7,716 nucleotides of DNA from Syntrophobacterales bacterium (GTDB taxonomy: Bacteria; Desulfobacterota; Syntrophia; Syntrophales; UBA6807), in contig JAGGSD010000253.1 of NCBI GenBank assembly GCA_021159265.1, forward strand, positions 1 to 7,716, given 5' to 3'. This document shows, piece by piece, positions 1 through 6,380 of the stretch (its first letter is position 1; each line of letters begins with the position of its first letter). Under the pieces are notes generated by a model. It was not told where the DNA came from, searched no databases, and saw only the letters and a list, made by a program, of their open reading frames with translations. Both the position numbers and the translations under genes were made by a program.

Positions 1-37
1 CCTTAAACATGCTTTGTAAAAGTTACTTTCCATTATA

Positions 38-54
38 ATGCCGCTAAACGGCAT
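38..54. other. Short hairpin downstream of phoR
   Basis: ATGCCG (38-43) and CGGCAT (49-54) form a perfect six-base-pair stem around a five-base loop, about 35 bases beyond the phoR stop codon. In the phoR direction the stem is followed by a mixed AT sequence and not by a T-run, so it does not qualify as a standard intrinsic terminator. It could be a weak transcript end, a processing stem, or chance. The phoR-to-next-gene gap is cut by the window edge. Confidence 0.3.
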
Positions 55-79
55 AGTGGGGCTTTCAAGGCAAGAATAA

Positions 80-95
80 ATCGTTTTTAAACGAT
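80..95. other. Inverted repeat spanning the phoR stop codon
   Basis: ATCGTTT (80-86) and AAACGAT (89-95) are perfect seven-base inverted repeats separated by two bases. As RNA they could fold as a six-pair stem with a four-base loop. The phoR stop codon (87-89) lies in the centre. Downstream in the phoR direction is a short AT-rich stretch but no T-run, so a terminator role is only a possibility. The sequence is simple and AT-rich, so coincidence is plausible. Confidence 0.3.
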
Positions 96-1865
96 CATAT
101 CTTCATGAAAAACAGGGAAGACAAGAGAAACTGTTGTTCCCTTACCCAGCCGGCTTTCAATCCTGATTTTACCTTTATGAGCCATCATCAGGTGTTTGAC
201 GATTGACATTCCCAGACCTGTGCCTCCCAGCTCACGGGAACGTGTCTTGTCGACACGATAAAAGCGTTCTCCCAATCGGGGAATTTCATTTTCCGGCACA
301 CCTATCCCCGTATCGCTGATTTTGACGATCACGTTATCCGCCTTATCATCAGAGGCTGTTATTGAGATTTTCCCCGGCTCAGGTGTAAATTTGACGGCAT
401 TGTCCAGAACATTCAATAATATCTGGGTTAATTTATCTCTGTCTGCCCTTATTGGCGGAAGGTCATCCGGCACGTTTTTCTCAACTGTAAGCCCCTTCTT
501 AACCGCTCTGGATTCAACAATGGAAAGAGCGCTTTCAATAACGCCGCTGATTGAAACACTTTCAAAGAATAAACTTGTTTCACCCAGTTCGATATCGGAA
601 ATTGTAAGAAGATCATCCACCAGACGATTGAGGCGCTCGGAATGTTTGCGAATTGTCTGCAGAAATTTGCGGGCTGTTTCCTTGTCTTCGATAGCGCCTT
701 CCTGGAGAGTCTCAACAAAACCGAGAATGGCCGTTAACGGGGTTTTTATTTCATGGGTTACATTTGCCACAAAATCGGCGCGCATTTTTTCCAGCTTTTT
801 TAGATGGGTCAGATCGTGAAAGACAATCATCGTTTTTGTTTCACTCTCCGGCAGTCCATGAATCGAAGAAAGATTCACATCAAAAACAAGCCCTGATTCT
901 CCTCCAATGGTAATTTCCCGGGAAACTGGCGTTTGTTCTTCTTTAAAACAATCAATGGCATTTTGTAAGTCAATATTCCTGAATATTTCAAGGGGAGTCT
1001 GTCCGAGAATATCATCGCGATTAATGCGGAACAGGGCCTTGAACGAATTATTAAAGGCTTCTATTTTATCCTGATTATCGAGTACCAATACGCCGTCCGC
1101 CATACTTGCAAACGCTGCCTCCAGCTTCCCCTTTTCTTCGTCTGCATAACGCACCCTGTCACGCAATTCCATGACCATGTAATTGATGTTTCCGGCCAAT
1201 CGCCCCATTTCATCACTAGACCCGATCATAAGAGTCCCCGGATCATCTCCCTTACGCAACATTTCAGTAAACTGTTCCATCTCCTCAATAGGTGATATTA
1301 ATCTGGAGAAAAATATAAAGGCAATAAGGAATGAAAGGATCAGAATAATCGTGAATGACTGGAGAATTAATCCATACAATTCTCTCATGGATTGTCGTAT
1401 TTCGATAAGCGGTCGCGCCAGTCTGACGTAACCCGTAATTCCGCCGCTGCCGCCCTTAACAGGAATGGCAACGTAAAACATGTCCACATTGAGAGTACGG
1501 CTGAAACGAATTGATTTGCCCCTGCCCTTGACCCGTGCTTCCTGAATCTCGGGACGATTCATGTGATTATCCATACGGGAAACTTCTTTATCTGAATCGG
1601 CCAGGACCTTCCCGGTCGCATCTATCAAGGTAACCCGCGTATCGGATATTTTAGCCAACTGGGCAACATTTTTTGTTATCTTACTTTCCGAAGAGATTTG
1701 TTTTATCATCTGTGCGTAGGTTGTCAGATCATACTCAATCCTTTCCATCAGCCTCGTTTTGACCTGTCTGCCAACGAGAAACCCGACAACCATCATCCCA
1801 AGCAAAATAATGATGACATACGTTCCAAAGATTTTATAGAATAGGTTACTCTTCTTAAAAAACAT
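87..1865 (-). CDS. phoR: PhoR-type phosphate-regulon sensor histidine kinase
   Basis: Membrane sensor kinase of 592 residues, last gene of the pst operon. In order: TM1 at about 14-32; an extracytoplasmic region of roughly 130 residues (about 33-164); TM2 at about 167-187; HAMP at about 187-238; PAS at about 247-355; HisKA with the H-box VTHEIKTPLTAI and phospho-accepting His371; and HATPase_c with N-box Asn485/Asn489 (NVLDNA), G1 motif DTGIGV at 518-523 and G2 motif GGTGLG at 547-552. All catalytic motifs are intact. The large outer domain makes it resemble the Bacillus-type PhoR more than the shorter E. coli PhoR, which lacks one. The ATG start is 15 bases after phoU and is preceded by AAAGGG six bases upstream. 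By family knowledge it would phosphorylate a PhoB-type regulator when phosphate is scarce and be held off by PhoU with the Pst transporter. No response regulator gene is visible. The family is certain; the phosphate role rests on operon position. Confidence 0.93.
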   Translation of the reverse strand: MFFKKSNLFYKIFGTYVIIILLGMMVVGFLVGRQVKTRLMERIEYDLTTYAQMIKQISSESKITKNVAQLAKISDTRVTLIDATGKVLADSDKEVSRMDNHMNRPEIQEARVKGRGKSIRFSRTLNVDMFYVAIPVKGGSGGITGYVRLARPLIEIRQSMRELYGLILQSFTIILILSFLIAFIFFSRLISPIEEMEQFTEMLRKGDDPGTLMIGSSDEMGRLAGNINYMVMELRDRVRYADEEKGKLEAAFASMADGVLVLDNQDKIEAFNNSFKALFRINRDDILGQTPLEIFRNIDLQNAIDCFKEEQTPVSREITIGGESGLVFDVNLSSIHGLPESETKTMIVFHDLTHLKKLEKMRADFVANVTHEIKTPLTAILGFVETLQEGAIEDKETARKFLQTIRKHSERLNRLVDDLLTISDIELGETSLFFESVSISGVIESALSIVESRAVKKGLTVEKNVPDDLPPIRADRDKLTQILLNVLDNAVKFTPEPGKISITASDDKADNVIVKISDTGIGVPENEIPRLGERFYRVDKTRSRELGGTGLGMSIVKHLMMAHKGKIRIESRLGKGTTVSLVFPVFHEDMIV

Positions 1866-1880
1866 GCCTGACCCTTTAAA

Positions 1881-2582
1881 CTATATGTCATTTTGAAAAG
1901 ATTTTTCAGCCCGGTTCCCGTGTCTTATATTCCGTCCTGTTACCAGATAAATAACCATAATCGCAATGCTTGTCGCATGATCTGAAATTCTCTCAAGGTT
2001 TTTGGAAATCTGCATGATCAAAAGCGCCCGGTGAATCGTCCTTGGATCCTCAAGCATAAAAGTAACGAGCTCTCTAAATATCTGGTTATTAAGATTATCT
2101 ACCGTTTCATCTTCCCTTATCACCTCGTCGGCCAGATCACAATCTTCCTTAACGAGGGCATCAAGGCTTTTTCTGATCATGGCCTGAGTTGTATCCGACA
2201 TGCGGGGCAAATCGATATATGGTTTGACCGGAGGTTCTTCATTCAATGGGATAGCCTTTTCAGCGATATTGACAGCCATATCACCGATCCTCTCCAGGTG
2301 GGCATTTATTTTAATGGCAGTGGCAATAAACCTTAAATCTCTTGCTACAGGCTGTCTCAGTGCAACAAGGTCAATGCATCTTTCTTCAATCTCTTTATCA
2401 AGTGTGTTGATCCGATCATCGGCTTCAATAACCTCACGGGCGAGACCCGAGTCCCTTTCCAAAAGTGACCTCATGGCGTTTTGGATGGCCTTTTCTGCCA
2501 GACCTCCCAGATATAATAGATTTTCCTTGATTTCCTGAAGTTCCCTGTTGTAAATTTTACTGGTATGTTCTTTTCCGTTCAT
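1881..2582 (-). CDS. phoU: PhoU phosphate signalling regulator
   Basis: Cytoplasmic all-helical protein of 233 residues, the normal length for PhoU, made of two tandem PhoU domains (about 18-105 and 120-215). Each domain carries the repeated metal-cluster signature: ERIGDMAVN at 97-105 and ERISDHAT at 197-204. PhoU is known to connect the PstSCAB transporter to the PhoR kinase, repressing Pho signalling when phosphate is ample and restraining uptake. Its position between pstB and phoR fits that role exactly. The ATG start has a GGGAG Shine-Dalgarno about six bases upstream and lies 21 bases after pstB, so co-transcription is expected. The charged C-terminal tail after about residue 216 is probably disordered. 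Confidence 0.95.
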   Translation of the reverse strand: MNGKEHTSKIYNRELQEIKENLLYLGGLAEKAIQNAMRSLLERDSGLAREVIEADDRINTLDKEIEERCIDLVALRQPVARDLRFIATAIKINAHLERIGDMAVNIAEKAIPLNEEPPVKPYIDLPRMSDTTQAMIRKSLDALVKEDCDLADEVIREDETVDNLNNQIFRELVTFMLEDPRTIHRALLIMQISKNLERISDHATSIAIMVIYLVTGRNIRHGNRAEKSFQNDI

Positions 2583-2603
2583 TTTTTCTCCCGCCTGCGT
2601 TTT

Positions 2604-3374
2604 TTAACCGAATCTTCCCGTGATATACTCTTCTGTTTGTTTTACATCCGGTGTTGTAAAGAGCTTTTCAGTGGGATTGTATTCTATTAACTTTCCTAAA
2701 TAGAAAAATCCGGTATAGTCTGAAATCCTCGCAGCTTGCTGCATGTTGTGGGTTACAATGATAATAGTATATTTCTTTTTTAACTCCTCAATCAGTTCTT
2801 CAATCTTTGCCGTTGAAACAGGATCCAGTGCCGACGTAGGCTCATCCATCAGAAGAACATCCGGTTTCATGGCCAGCGCCCTTGCAATACAGATCCTTTG
2901 CTGCTGCCCGCCGGAAAGCATCATGGCAGACTGATTCAGTATATCCTTTACCTCATTCCACAGAGAGGCCTGTTTGAGACTCTGCTCCACCAAGGCTTCC
3001 AGTTCGCTCCGATTTTTTACACCGCCAAGTTTCGGCCCATACGTAATATTATTAAAGATTGATTTAGGAAAGGGATTCGGCTTTTGAAAGACCATGCCTA
3101 TTCTTCTTCGGATCTCAACCGGGTCAACATCGGGGTCATAGATATTTCTGTCTTCAAATACGACTTCTCCCTCTACGCGGGTTCCATCTATGAGGTCGTT
3201 CATCCTGTTGAGCAGTCGCAGGAGCGTCGATTTACCACATCCGGACGGGCCAATAAGAGCGGTAACCTTATTTTTCTTGAAATCCATTGTAACATCTGTG
3301 AGTGCCTTGGATGCCCCGTAATAAAAATTTACCTTTTTTATTTCTATTATATTATCACTGAGCAATGTTACCAC
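2604..3374 (-). CDS. pstB: Phosphate ABC transporter ATP-binding protein PstB
   Basis: ATPase subunit of the high-affinity phosphate importer, 256 residues, typical for PstB. Visible motifs: Walker A GPSGCGKST at 42-50, Q-loop Gln97 in VFQKPNPFPKSI (the PNPFP stretch is characteristic of PstB), ABC signature LSGGQQQR at 153-160, Walker B LLMDEP with catalytic Glu178, D-loop SALD at 181-184, and switch His209. Two copies should dock on PstA and PstC at the inner membrane. The start used is GTG at 3374, which overlaps the end of pstA by seven bases and has AGGAAG eight bases upstream. A TTG three codons later, preceded by AGGTGG, is a possible alternative, because the first residues (MVT) are not conserved. 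The overlap suggests translational coupling to pstA. Confidence 0.97.
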   Translation of the reverse strand: MVTLLSDNIIEIKKVNFYYGASKALTDVTMDFKKNKVTALIGPSGCGKSTLLRLLNRMNDLIDGTRVEGEVVFEDRNIYDPDVDPVEIRRRIGMVFQKPNPFPKSIFNNITYGPKLGGVKNRSELEALVEQSLKQASLWNEVKDILNQSAMMLSGGQQQRICIARALAMKPDVLLMDEPTSALDPVSTAKIEELIEELKKKYTIIIVTHNMQQAARISDYTGFFYLGKLIEYNPTEKLFTTPDVKQTEEYITGRFG

Positions 3375-4222
3375 CTTTTTTTCTTCCTGATATAACTTCT
3401 CATAATGATTGCAATCAAATCAATGCCTGAAACAAGAGCAACGAGTACCAGTATTGTTCCGTATTGAATGGGCCTGGTCTCCTCAATGTGCGTGCCTGCT
3501 GTCGCCAGCACATAAACATGATAGGGAAGCGCCATCACTTCGTCGAAGATAGACGTGGGAAGTTTGGCCGTAAAGAAAGCCGCCGCCGTAAACATTATGG
3601 GGGCCGTTTCTCCTGCCGCACGCCCGATACCGAGGATTGAGCCTGTCAGGATTCCGGGCAGTGCATTAGGCAGAACAATCCTCAGGATGGTCTGCCATTT
3701 GGAAACACCAAGTCCCAGGGATGCTTCTCTGAATGTTTGCGGCACTCCTTTAAGCGCTTCTTCGGAAGCACCGATAATCGTAGGCAAGATCAGAAAACCG
3801 AGAGTTAATGCCCCTGAGAGGATACAGGAACCAAATTGAAGGAAAACCACAAACAACCCTAGGCCAAATAAACCGAAAACAACGGACGGAACTCCCGCCA
3901 GGCAGTTTATCCCGATTCTGATTAGTCTGATGACAGGACCCTGTTTTGCGTATTCACTAAGATATATGGCTGAAACAACCCCAAGGGGCAGGGCGATAAT
4001 AATCGCTCCGGCAGTCAGGTAAAAAGTCCCCAGTATAGCCGGCATAATGCCTCCCTTAGTCATGGAATCTCTCGGAGGAAGGGTAAGAAAATCCCAGTTT
4101 ACAGCGCCTATTCCATTCATAAATATATACACAAGGAACGCTCCTATGGATAGCGCTATGATGAAGGCGGAGAGTCGAACAGTGACAAAAAATAAATTTT
4201 GTTTAAAATAACGCCATTTCAT
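3368..4222 (-). CDS. pstA: Phosphate ABC transporter permease PstA
   Basis: Inner-membrane permease of 284 residues with about six hydrophobic segments, beginning with a helix at about 13-35. The ABC-permease coupling (EAA) loop is at about 166-205: it starts EASLGLGVSKW, continues through the conserved proline of the IVLPNALPG stretch, and runs into GRAAGETAPIM, the version typical of PstA. With PstC it forms the phosphate channel, and the EAA loop contacts PstB. Its ATG overlaps the pstC stop by four bases (ATGA), and its own end overlaps pstB, so all three are probably translationally coupled. The C-terminus is strongly basic (RKKKRW), consistent with a cytoplasmic end. Confidence 0.96.
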   Translation of the reverse strand: MKWRYFKQNLFFVTVRLSAFIIALSIGAFLVYIFMNGIGAVNWDFLTLPPRDSMTKGGIMPAILGTFYLTAGAIIIALPLGVVSAIYLSEYAKQGPVIRLIRIGINCLAGVPSVVFGLFGLGLFVVFLQFGSCILSGALTLGFLILPTIIGASEEALKGVPQTFREASLGLGVSKWQTILRIVLPNALPGILTGSILGIGRAAGETAPIMFTAAAFFTAKLPTSIFDEVMALPYHVYVLATAGTHIEETRPIQYGTILVLVALVSGIDLIAIIMRSYIRKKKRW

Positions 4223-5106
4223 AGTGTGGCAGAACCTACCTGTTTGAATTTATTGGATATATAATCAGCGATCAGGTTGAAAAAGAGCGTCATAAAAAAC
4301 AGAACAATCCCCGTGGCAAAGAGCGCGTAATAATGATTACTTCTGAAAGGAGCCTCTCCCATCTCTGCTGCGATGCTTGCCGGCATGGGTCTCACGGAAT
4401 CAAAGATACTTTCCGGTATGGCGGCTGCGCCCCCTGCCACCATAAGAACAACCATGGTTTCTCCGATGGCCCTTGCCATTCCCAGTATAACGGCGGTTGA
4501 AATTCCCGACAACGCCGCGGGGACAACAACCCTGGCAATAGTTTCAAATTTCGTCGCACCGAGGGCATAGGACGCCTCTTTGAATTCCTGTGACACGGAA
4601 TAGATGGCATCCTCAGAAATACTTGAAATGGTTGGGACCGCCATGATGGATAACATGATAGATGCATTCAAAATATTCAGCCCCGTGGGTAACCCAAAGG
4701 TATTTTGAAGCCACGGAGCAAGCACGGCCATGCCGAAAAACCCGAGAACAACCGAGGGAAGGCCGGCAAGGAGTTCAATAACGGGCTTAAAGATTTCCTT
4801 TACCAGGGGTGGAGCAATCTCCGCAACATAGATTGCCGAAAGAACACCCAGAGGAACTGCGATAAGTGAAGCAAAAAATGTTACAACAAGTGAACCGACA
4901 ATGAGTGACCATATCCCGAAAGAAGGTGGATCATATGTGGGATACCACTCCAGGCCAAAAATAAATTCTCTGACGGATACAACCTTGAATATGGGGAACC
5001 CTTCTTTAAAAAGAAATACAACAATCAGCCCAAGAACAAATATGGAAACCAGGGACAACAGGAAAAAGATGTTTTTTATAATTTTTTCTTTAAGTTTTCT
5101 TGTCAT
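4219..5106 (-). CDS. pstC: Phosphate ABC transporter permease PstC
   Basis: Inner-membrane permease of 295 residues, the partner of PstA. The N-terminus is basic (MTRKLKEK), followed by a first helix at about 12-34, a polar periplasmic stretch (about 35-63), then the binding-protein-dependent permease core with five further hydrophobic segments. The EAA loop begins at Glu177 (EASYALGATKFETI), and GMARAIGETM at 209-218 matches the PstC form of the family. The start is the only good ATG, but its ribosome site is poor: only a TGAG-like match lies upstream. Translation may therefore depend on the 108-base spacer after pstS, which is occupied by a repeat-derived hairpin. This would give less permease than binding protein, the usual stoichiometry (inference). 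Confidence 0.96.
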   Translation of the reverse strand: MTRKLKEKIIKNIFFLLSLVSIFVLGLIVVFLFKEGFPIFKVVSVREFIFGLEWYPTYDPPSFGIWSLIVGSLVVTFFASLIAVPLGVLSAIYVAEIAPPLVKEIFKPVIELLAGLPSVVLGFFGMAVLAPWLQNTFGLPTGLNILNASIMLSIMAVPTISSISEDAIYSVSQEFKEASYALGATKFETIARVVVPAALSGISTAVILGMARAIGETMVVLMVAGGAAAIPESIFDSVRPMPASIAAEMGEAPFRSNHYYALFATGIVLFFMTLFFNLIADYISNKFKQVGSATL

Positions 5107-5124
5107 GTAACTACTCAGGTGGAT

Positions 5125-5211
5125 AGGCTGAAGGCTGAAGGATTAGGAGGATAATCTTCTTCAGGTCTTTAATCCTCCTCCGTTCTCCTTGCGCCTTTAG
5201 CCTTTCGCCTT
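5125..5211. repeat. Heptamer-array hairpin between pstS and pstC
   Basis: Imperfect palindrome of about 87 bases starting three bases after the pstS stop. The outer arms (5125-5141 and 5194-5210) match as inverted repeats at 14 of 17 positions. A nested perfect eight-base stem pairs AGGAGGAT (5145-5152) with ATCCTCCT (5172-5179). Each arm is built from degenerate seven-base units. On the plus strand AGGCTGA occurs twice in tandem (5125-5138), followed by AGGATTA (5139-5145). On the minus strand four consecutive heptamers beginning AAGG fill 5211-5184. The loop region contains CTTCAGGTCTTTAAT (5159-5173), also present in the element at 6146-6372. No target duplication is visible. As RNA it could shield the pstS 3' end or lower pstC expression (inference). 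It lacks a T-run, so it is not a standard terminator. Confidence 0.7.
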
Positions 5212-5214
5212 GTT

Positions 5215-6033
5215 TTAATACAGCGGAATATACCCCACTTTTTTTACAATCTCCTGCCCCTTGAGACTTAGAACATAATTGATGAAATCTGCAACTGTCC
5301 CTTTCGGCCAGCCGTCGGTAAACATGAAAAGGGGTCTTGCTATGGGATATGTTCCCGATAAAGCATTGGCGACAGTGGCCTTTATGCCGTTAACCGCCAG
5401 CGCTTTTACACTTCTGTTCATATAACCGAGTCCTATATAGCCGATGGCATATCTGTTTTTCGATATCGCCTGGACAACCGCGCCATTCGATGACTGCATT
5501 TGAGCCCTGGGCATTACTTTAGCCTTATGGAGCACCTTTTTGTGCCAGACCTCGTAAGTGCCCGAACTGGTGTCCCTGGATACAACGATAATCTTCATAT
5601 CCTTTCCGCCAACTTCTTTCCAGTTTTTGATTTTCCCCTGATAAATGAGACTCATTTGTTCCAGAGAAAGATTATTCACAGGATTCTCAGGATGAACAAT
5701 CGGGACAATCGCATCAATGGCAATACGATGGGGAACGGGGAAAACTCCTTTTTCCATGGCCATTTTAATTTCCTTACCTTTTATAAAACGTGAAGCATCG
5801 GCAATATCCGTCGACTTGTCTATGAGTGCTTTGATTCCGTTGCCTGACCCACCGCCGGATATGGATATGTTGACTCCTGGATGGCTTCCCAGATAGGCCT
5901 CGGCCGCTGCCTGTGCTATGGGAAGAACGGTTGTAGATCCCTTGATTACGATGGTCTCACCCGCAAAAGCGGTACCAATGCCCGCAAATGCAAGACACAT
6001 AAAGCCTGTTAATAATACTTTAATCATTTTCAT
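5215..6033 (-). CDS. pstS: Periplasmic phosphate-binding protein PstS
   Basis: Substrate-binding protein of the Pst importer, 272 residues from the preferred start, which places it in the shorter PstS class and not the longer E. coli type. A basic N-terminus (MKMIK) and hydrophobic core end in AFA-GET, a signal peptidase I site near residue 24-25; there is no lipobox cysteine, so a soluble periplasmic protein is expected. Phosphate-contact motifs are visible (numbered from the preferred ATG): GSTTVLP at 32-38, SGGGSGNGI at 59-67, DIADASR at 76-82 and SRDTSSGTYE at 152-161. It ends in the class-typical GYIPLY. The frame is open to a TTG at 6042, but that codon abuts the Shine-Dalgarno (6043-6048) and cannot be the start. 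ATG at 6033 has the ideal nine-base spacing; ATG at 6027 is second best. As first gene after the Pho box, it should be the most strongly induced. Confidence 0.95.
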   Translation of the reverse strand: MKMIKVLLTGFMCLAFAGIGTAFAGETIVIKGSTTVLPIAQAAAEAYLGSHPGVNISISGGGSGNGIKALIDKSTDIADASRFIKGKEIKMAMEKGVFPVPHRIAIDAIVPIVHPENPVNNLSLEQMSLIYQGKIKNWKEVGGKDMKIIVVSRDTSSGTYEVWHKKVLHKAKVMPRAQMQSSNGAVVQAISKNRYAIGYIGLGYMNRSVKALAVNGIKATVANALSGTYPIARPLFMFTDGWPKGTVADFINYVLSLKGQEIVKKVGYIPLY

Positions 6034-6042
6034 CTTCACCAA

Positions 6043-6048
6043 CCTCCT
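6043..6048 (-). promoter_or_regulatory. pstS ribosome binding site (fixes the start codon)
   Basis: The minus strand reads AAGGAGGT here, a near-perfect Shine-Dalgarno with core AGGAGG at 6048-6043. Spacing is nine bases to ATG 6033, three to GTG 6039 and fifteen to ATG 6027, and TTG 6042 directly abuts it. It therefore selects ATG 6033 and rules out the longest open frame. Confidence 0.85.
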
Positions 6049-6070
6049 TAATCATTTTTTAATATTGGGG

Positions 6071-6076
6071 AAGATA
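6071..6076 (-). promoter_or_regulatory. Putative -10 element of the pstS promoter
   Basis: TATCTT on the minus strand matches four of six bases of the sigma-70 -10 consensus TATAAT. It lies exactly ten bases downstream of the Pho box, the arrangement expected at PhoB-activated promoters, where the Pho box takes the place of the -35. Transcription would start near 6064, giving a leader of about 30 bases before the pstS ATG. The assignment depends mainly on the spacing. Confidence 0.6.
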
Positions 6077-6086
6077 CAACATGAAT

Positions 6087-6115
6087 GTTACAGTTTGATG
6101 ACAGATTGATGAAGG
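6087..6115 (-). promoter_or_regulatory. Pho box (PhoB operator) upstream of pstS
   Basis: The minus strand at 6104-6087 reads CTGTCATCAAACTGTAAC. This agrees with the degenerate E. coli Pho box consensus (two CTGTMA-type repeats 11 bases apart around an A/T-rich spacer) at all positions but one, a C in the spacer. The 11 bases immediately upstream (6115-6105, CCTTCATCAAT) match the first unit at 8 of 11 positions, so a third, weaker PhoB half-site in the same phase is likely. PhoB-type regulators bind such direct repeats as dimers and activate transcription under phosphate limitation. The site sits 30 bases downstream of the inserted element at 6146-6372, and the whole pstSCAB-phoU-phoR operon should be under its control. 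Confidence 0.88.
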
Positions 6116-6137
6116 TTTTATTAAATTGCGAAGTTTT

Positions 6138-6145
6138 AAATAAAG
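6138..6145 (+). repeat. Target-site duplication, copy 1 (AAATAAAG)
   Basis: Eight bases that directly abut the outer end of the inverted repeat of the 6146-6372 element. An identical copy abuts the other end at 6373-6380. A perfect direct repeat in exactly this position is the expected scar of a staggered-cut insertion. Confidence 0.75.
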
Positions 6146-6372
6146 GTAACCGTTCACGGGTTCAGGGGTTCAAGGTTCCATTCTTGTCCCCGGACTGCAT
6201 TTGGGATGCGTATTTACGGGAAAAGCGTTAGCTTCGTCAGACCTGAAACAAAATCCGGAACCAAATCGGCAATTATTTGCGAAAATGAGCTTTTTTGACG
6301 AGGACTTCAGGTCTTTAATGCTGCCTTTGTCCTTAACCCTGAACGCTGAACCATGAACCTGTGAACGGGTAC
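6146..6372. mobile_element. Non-autonomous MITE-like insertion with TIRs and 8-bp TSD
   Basis: Non-coding element of 227 bases in the dapL-pstS spacer. The left end (6146-6178) begins GTAACCGTTCAC and the right end, read on the minus strand from 6372, begins GTACCCGTTCAC. The ends match over about 31 bases with roughly five mismatches and one gap. AAATAAAG directly flanks both ends. The arms are arrays of GTTCA units spaced seven or eight bases apart: four on the left (starts 6152, 6160, 6168, 6175; the last reads GTTCC) and five on the right (6366, 6358, 6351, 6344, 6337; the last reads GTTAA). Inside, AGACCTGAA (6239-6247) and TTCAGGTCT (6306-6314) form a nested perfect nine-base inverted repeat. 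No plausible gene is present. GTAA ends with 8-bp duplications are what I recall for the IS66 family, so an IS66-mobilised derivative is one hypothesis; no transposase is here to test it. Removing the element and one duplication leaves a 136-base spacer. Confidence 0.75.
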
Positions 6373-6380
6373 AAATAAAG
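6373..6380 (+). repeat. Target-site duplication, copy 2 (AAATAAAG)
   Basis: Second copy of the eight-base direct repeat, directly abutting the right end of the inserted element. Read in the dapL direction it is CTTTATTT, the end of a T-rich stretch 25-32 bases after the dapL stop codon. The element may therefore have landed in the tail of a weak dapL transcription terminator. Confidence 0.75.

Noticed and set aside
32..39. ATTATAAT palindrome giving a perfect TATAAT on both strands next to the 38-54 hairpin
   Set aside because: No acceptable -35 hexamer at 16-18 bases was found on either strand, so I do not call a promoter.
5117..5218. Target-site duplication around the pstS-pstC palindrome
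   Set aside because: The bases flanking the two arms share no direct repeat, so transposition of this smaller element cannot be shown from the window alone.
322..5793. Several open frames of 60-165 codons opposite or out of frame with phoR, phoU, pstB, pstA, pstC and pstS
   Set aside because: Each lies within a strongly supported gene, lacks its own ribosome site or recognisable domain, and is a shadow of the real coding frame.
6020..6055. An upstream mini-frame (MIKEVGEDEND) overlapping the pstS start in a different frame
   Set aside because: Its ATG has no ribosome site, and its codons include the pstS Shine-Dalgarno. Overlap with the pstS start is suggestive of coupling but is most simply chance.
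6285..6356. A 23-codon plus-strand open frame inside the inserted element, starting ATG at 6285
   Set aside because: There is no Shine-Dalgarno, it ends within the right inverted repeat, and its sequence is explained by the repeat structure.
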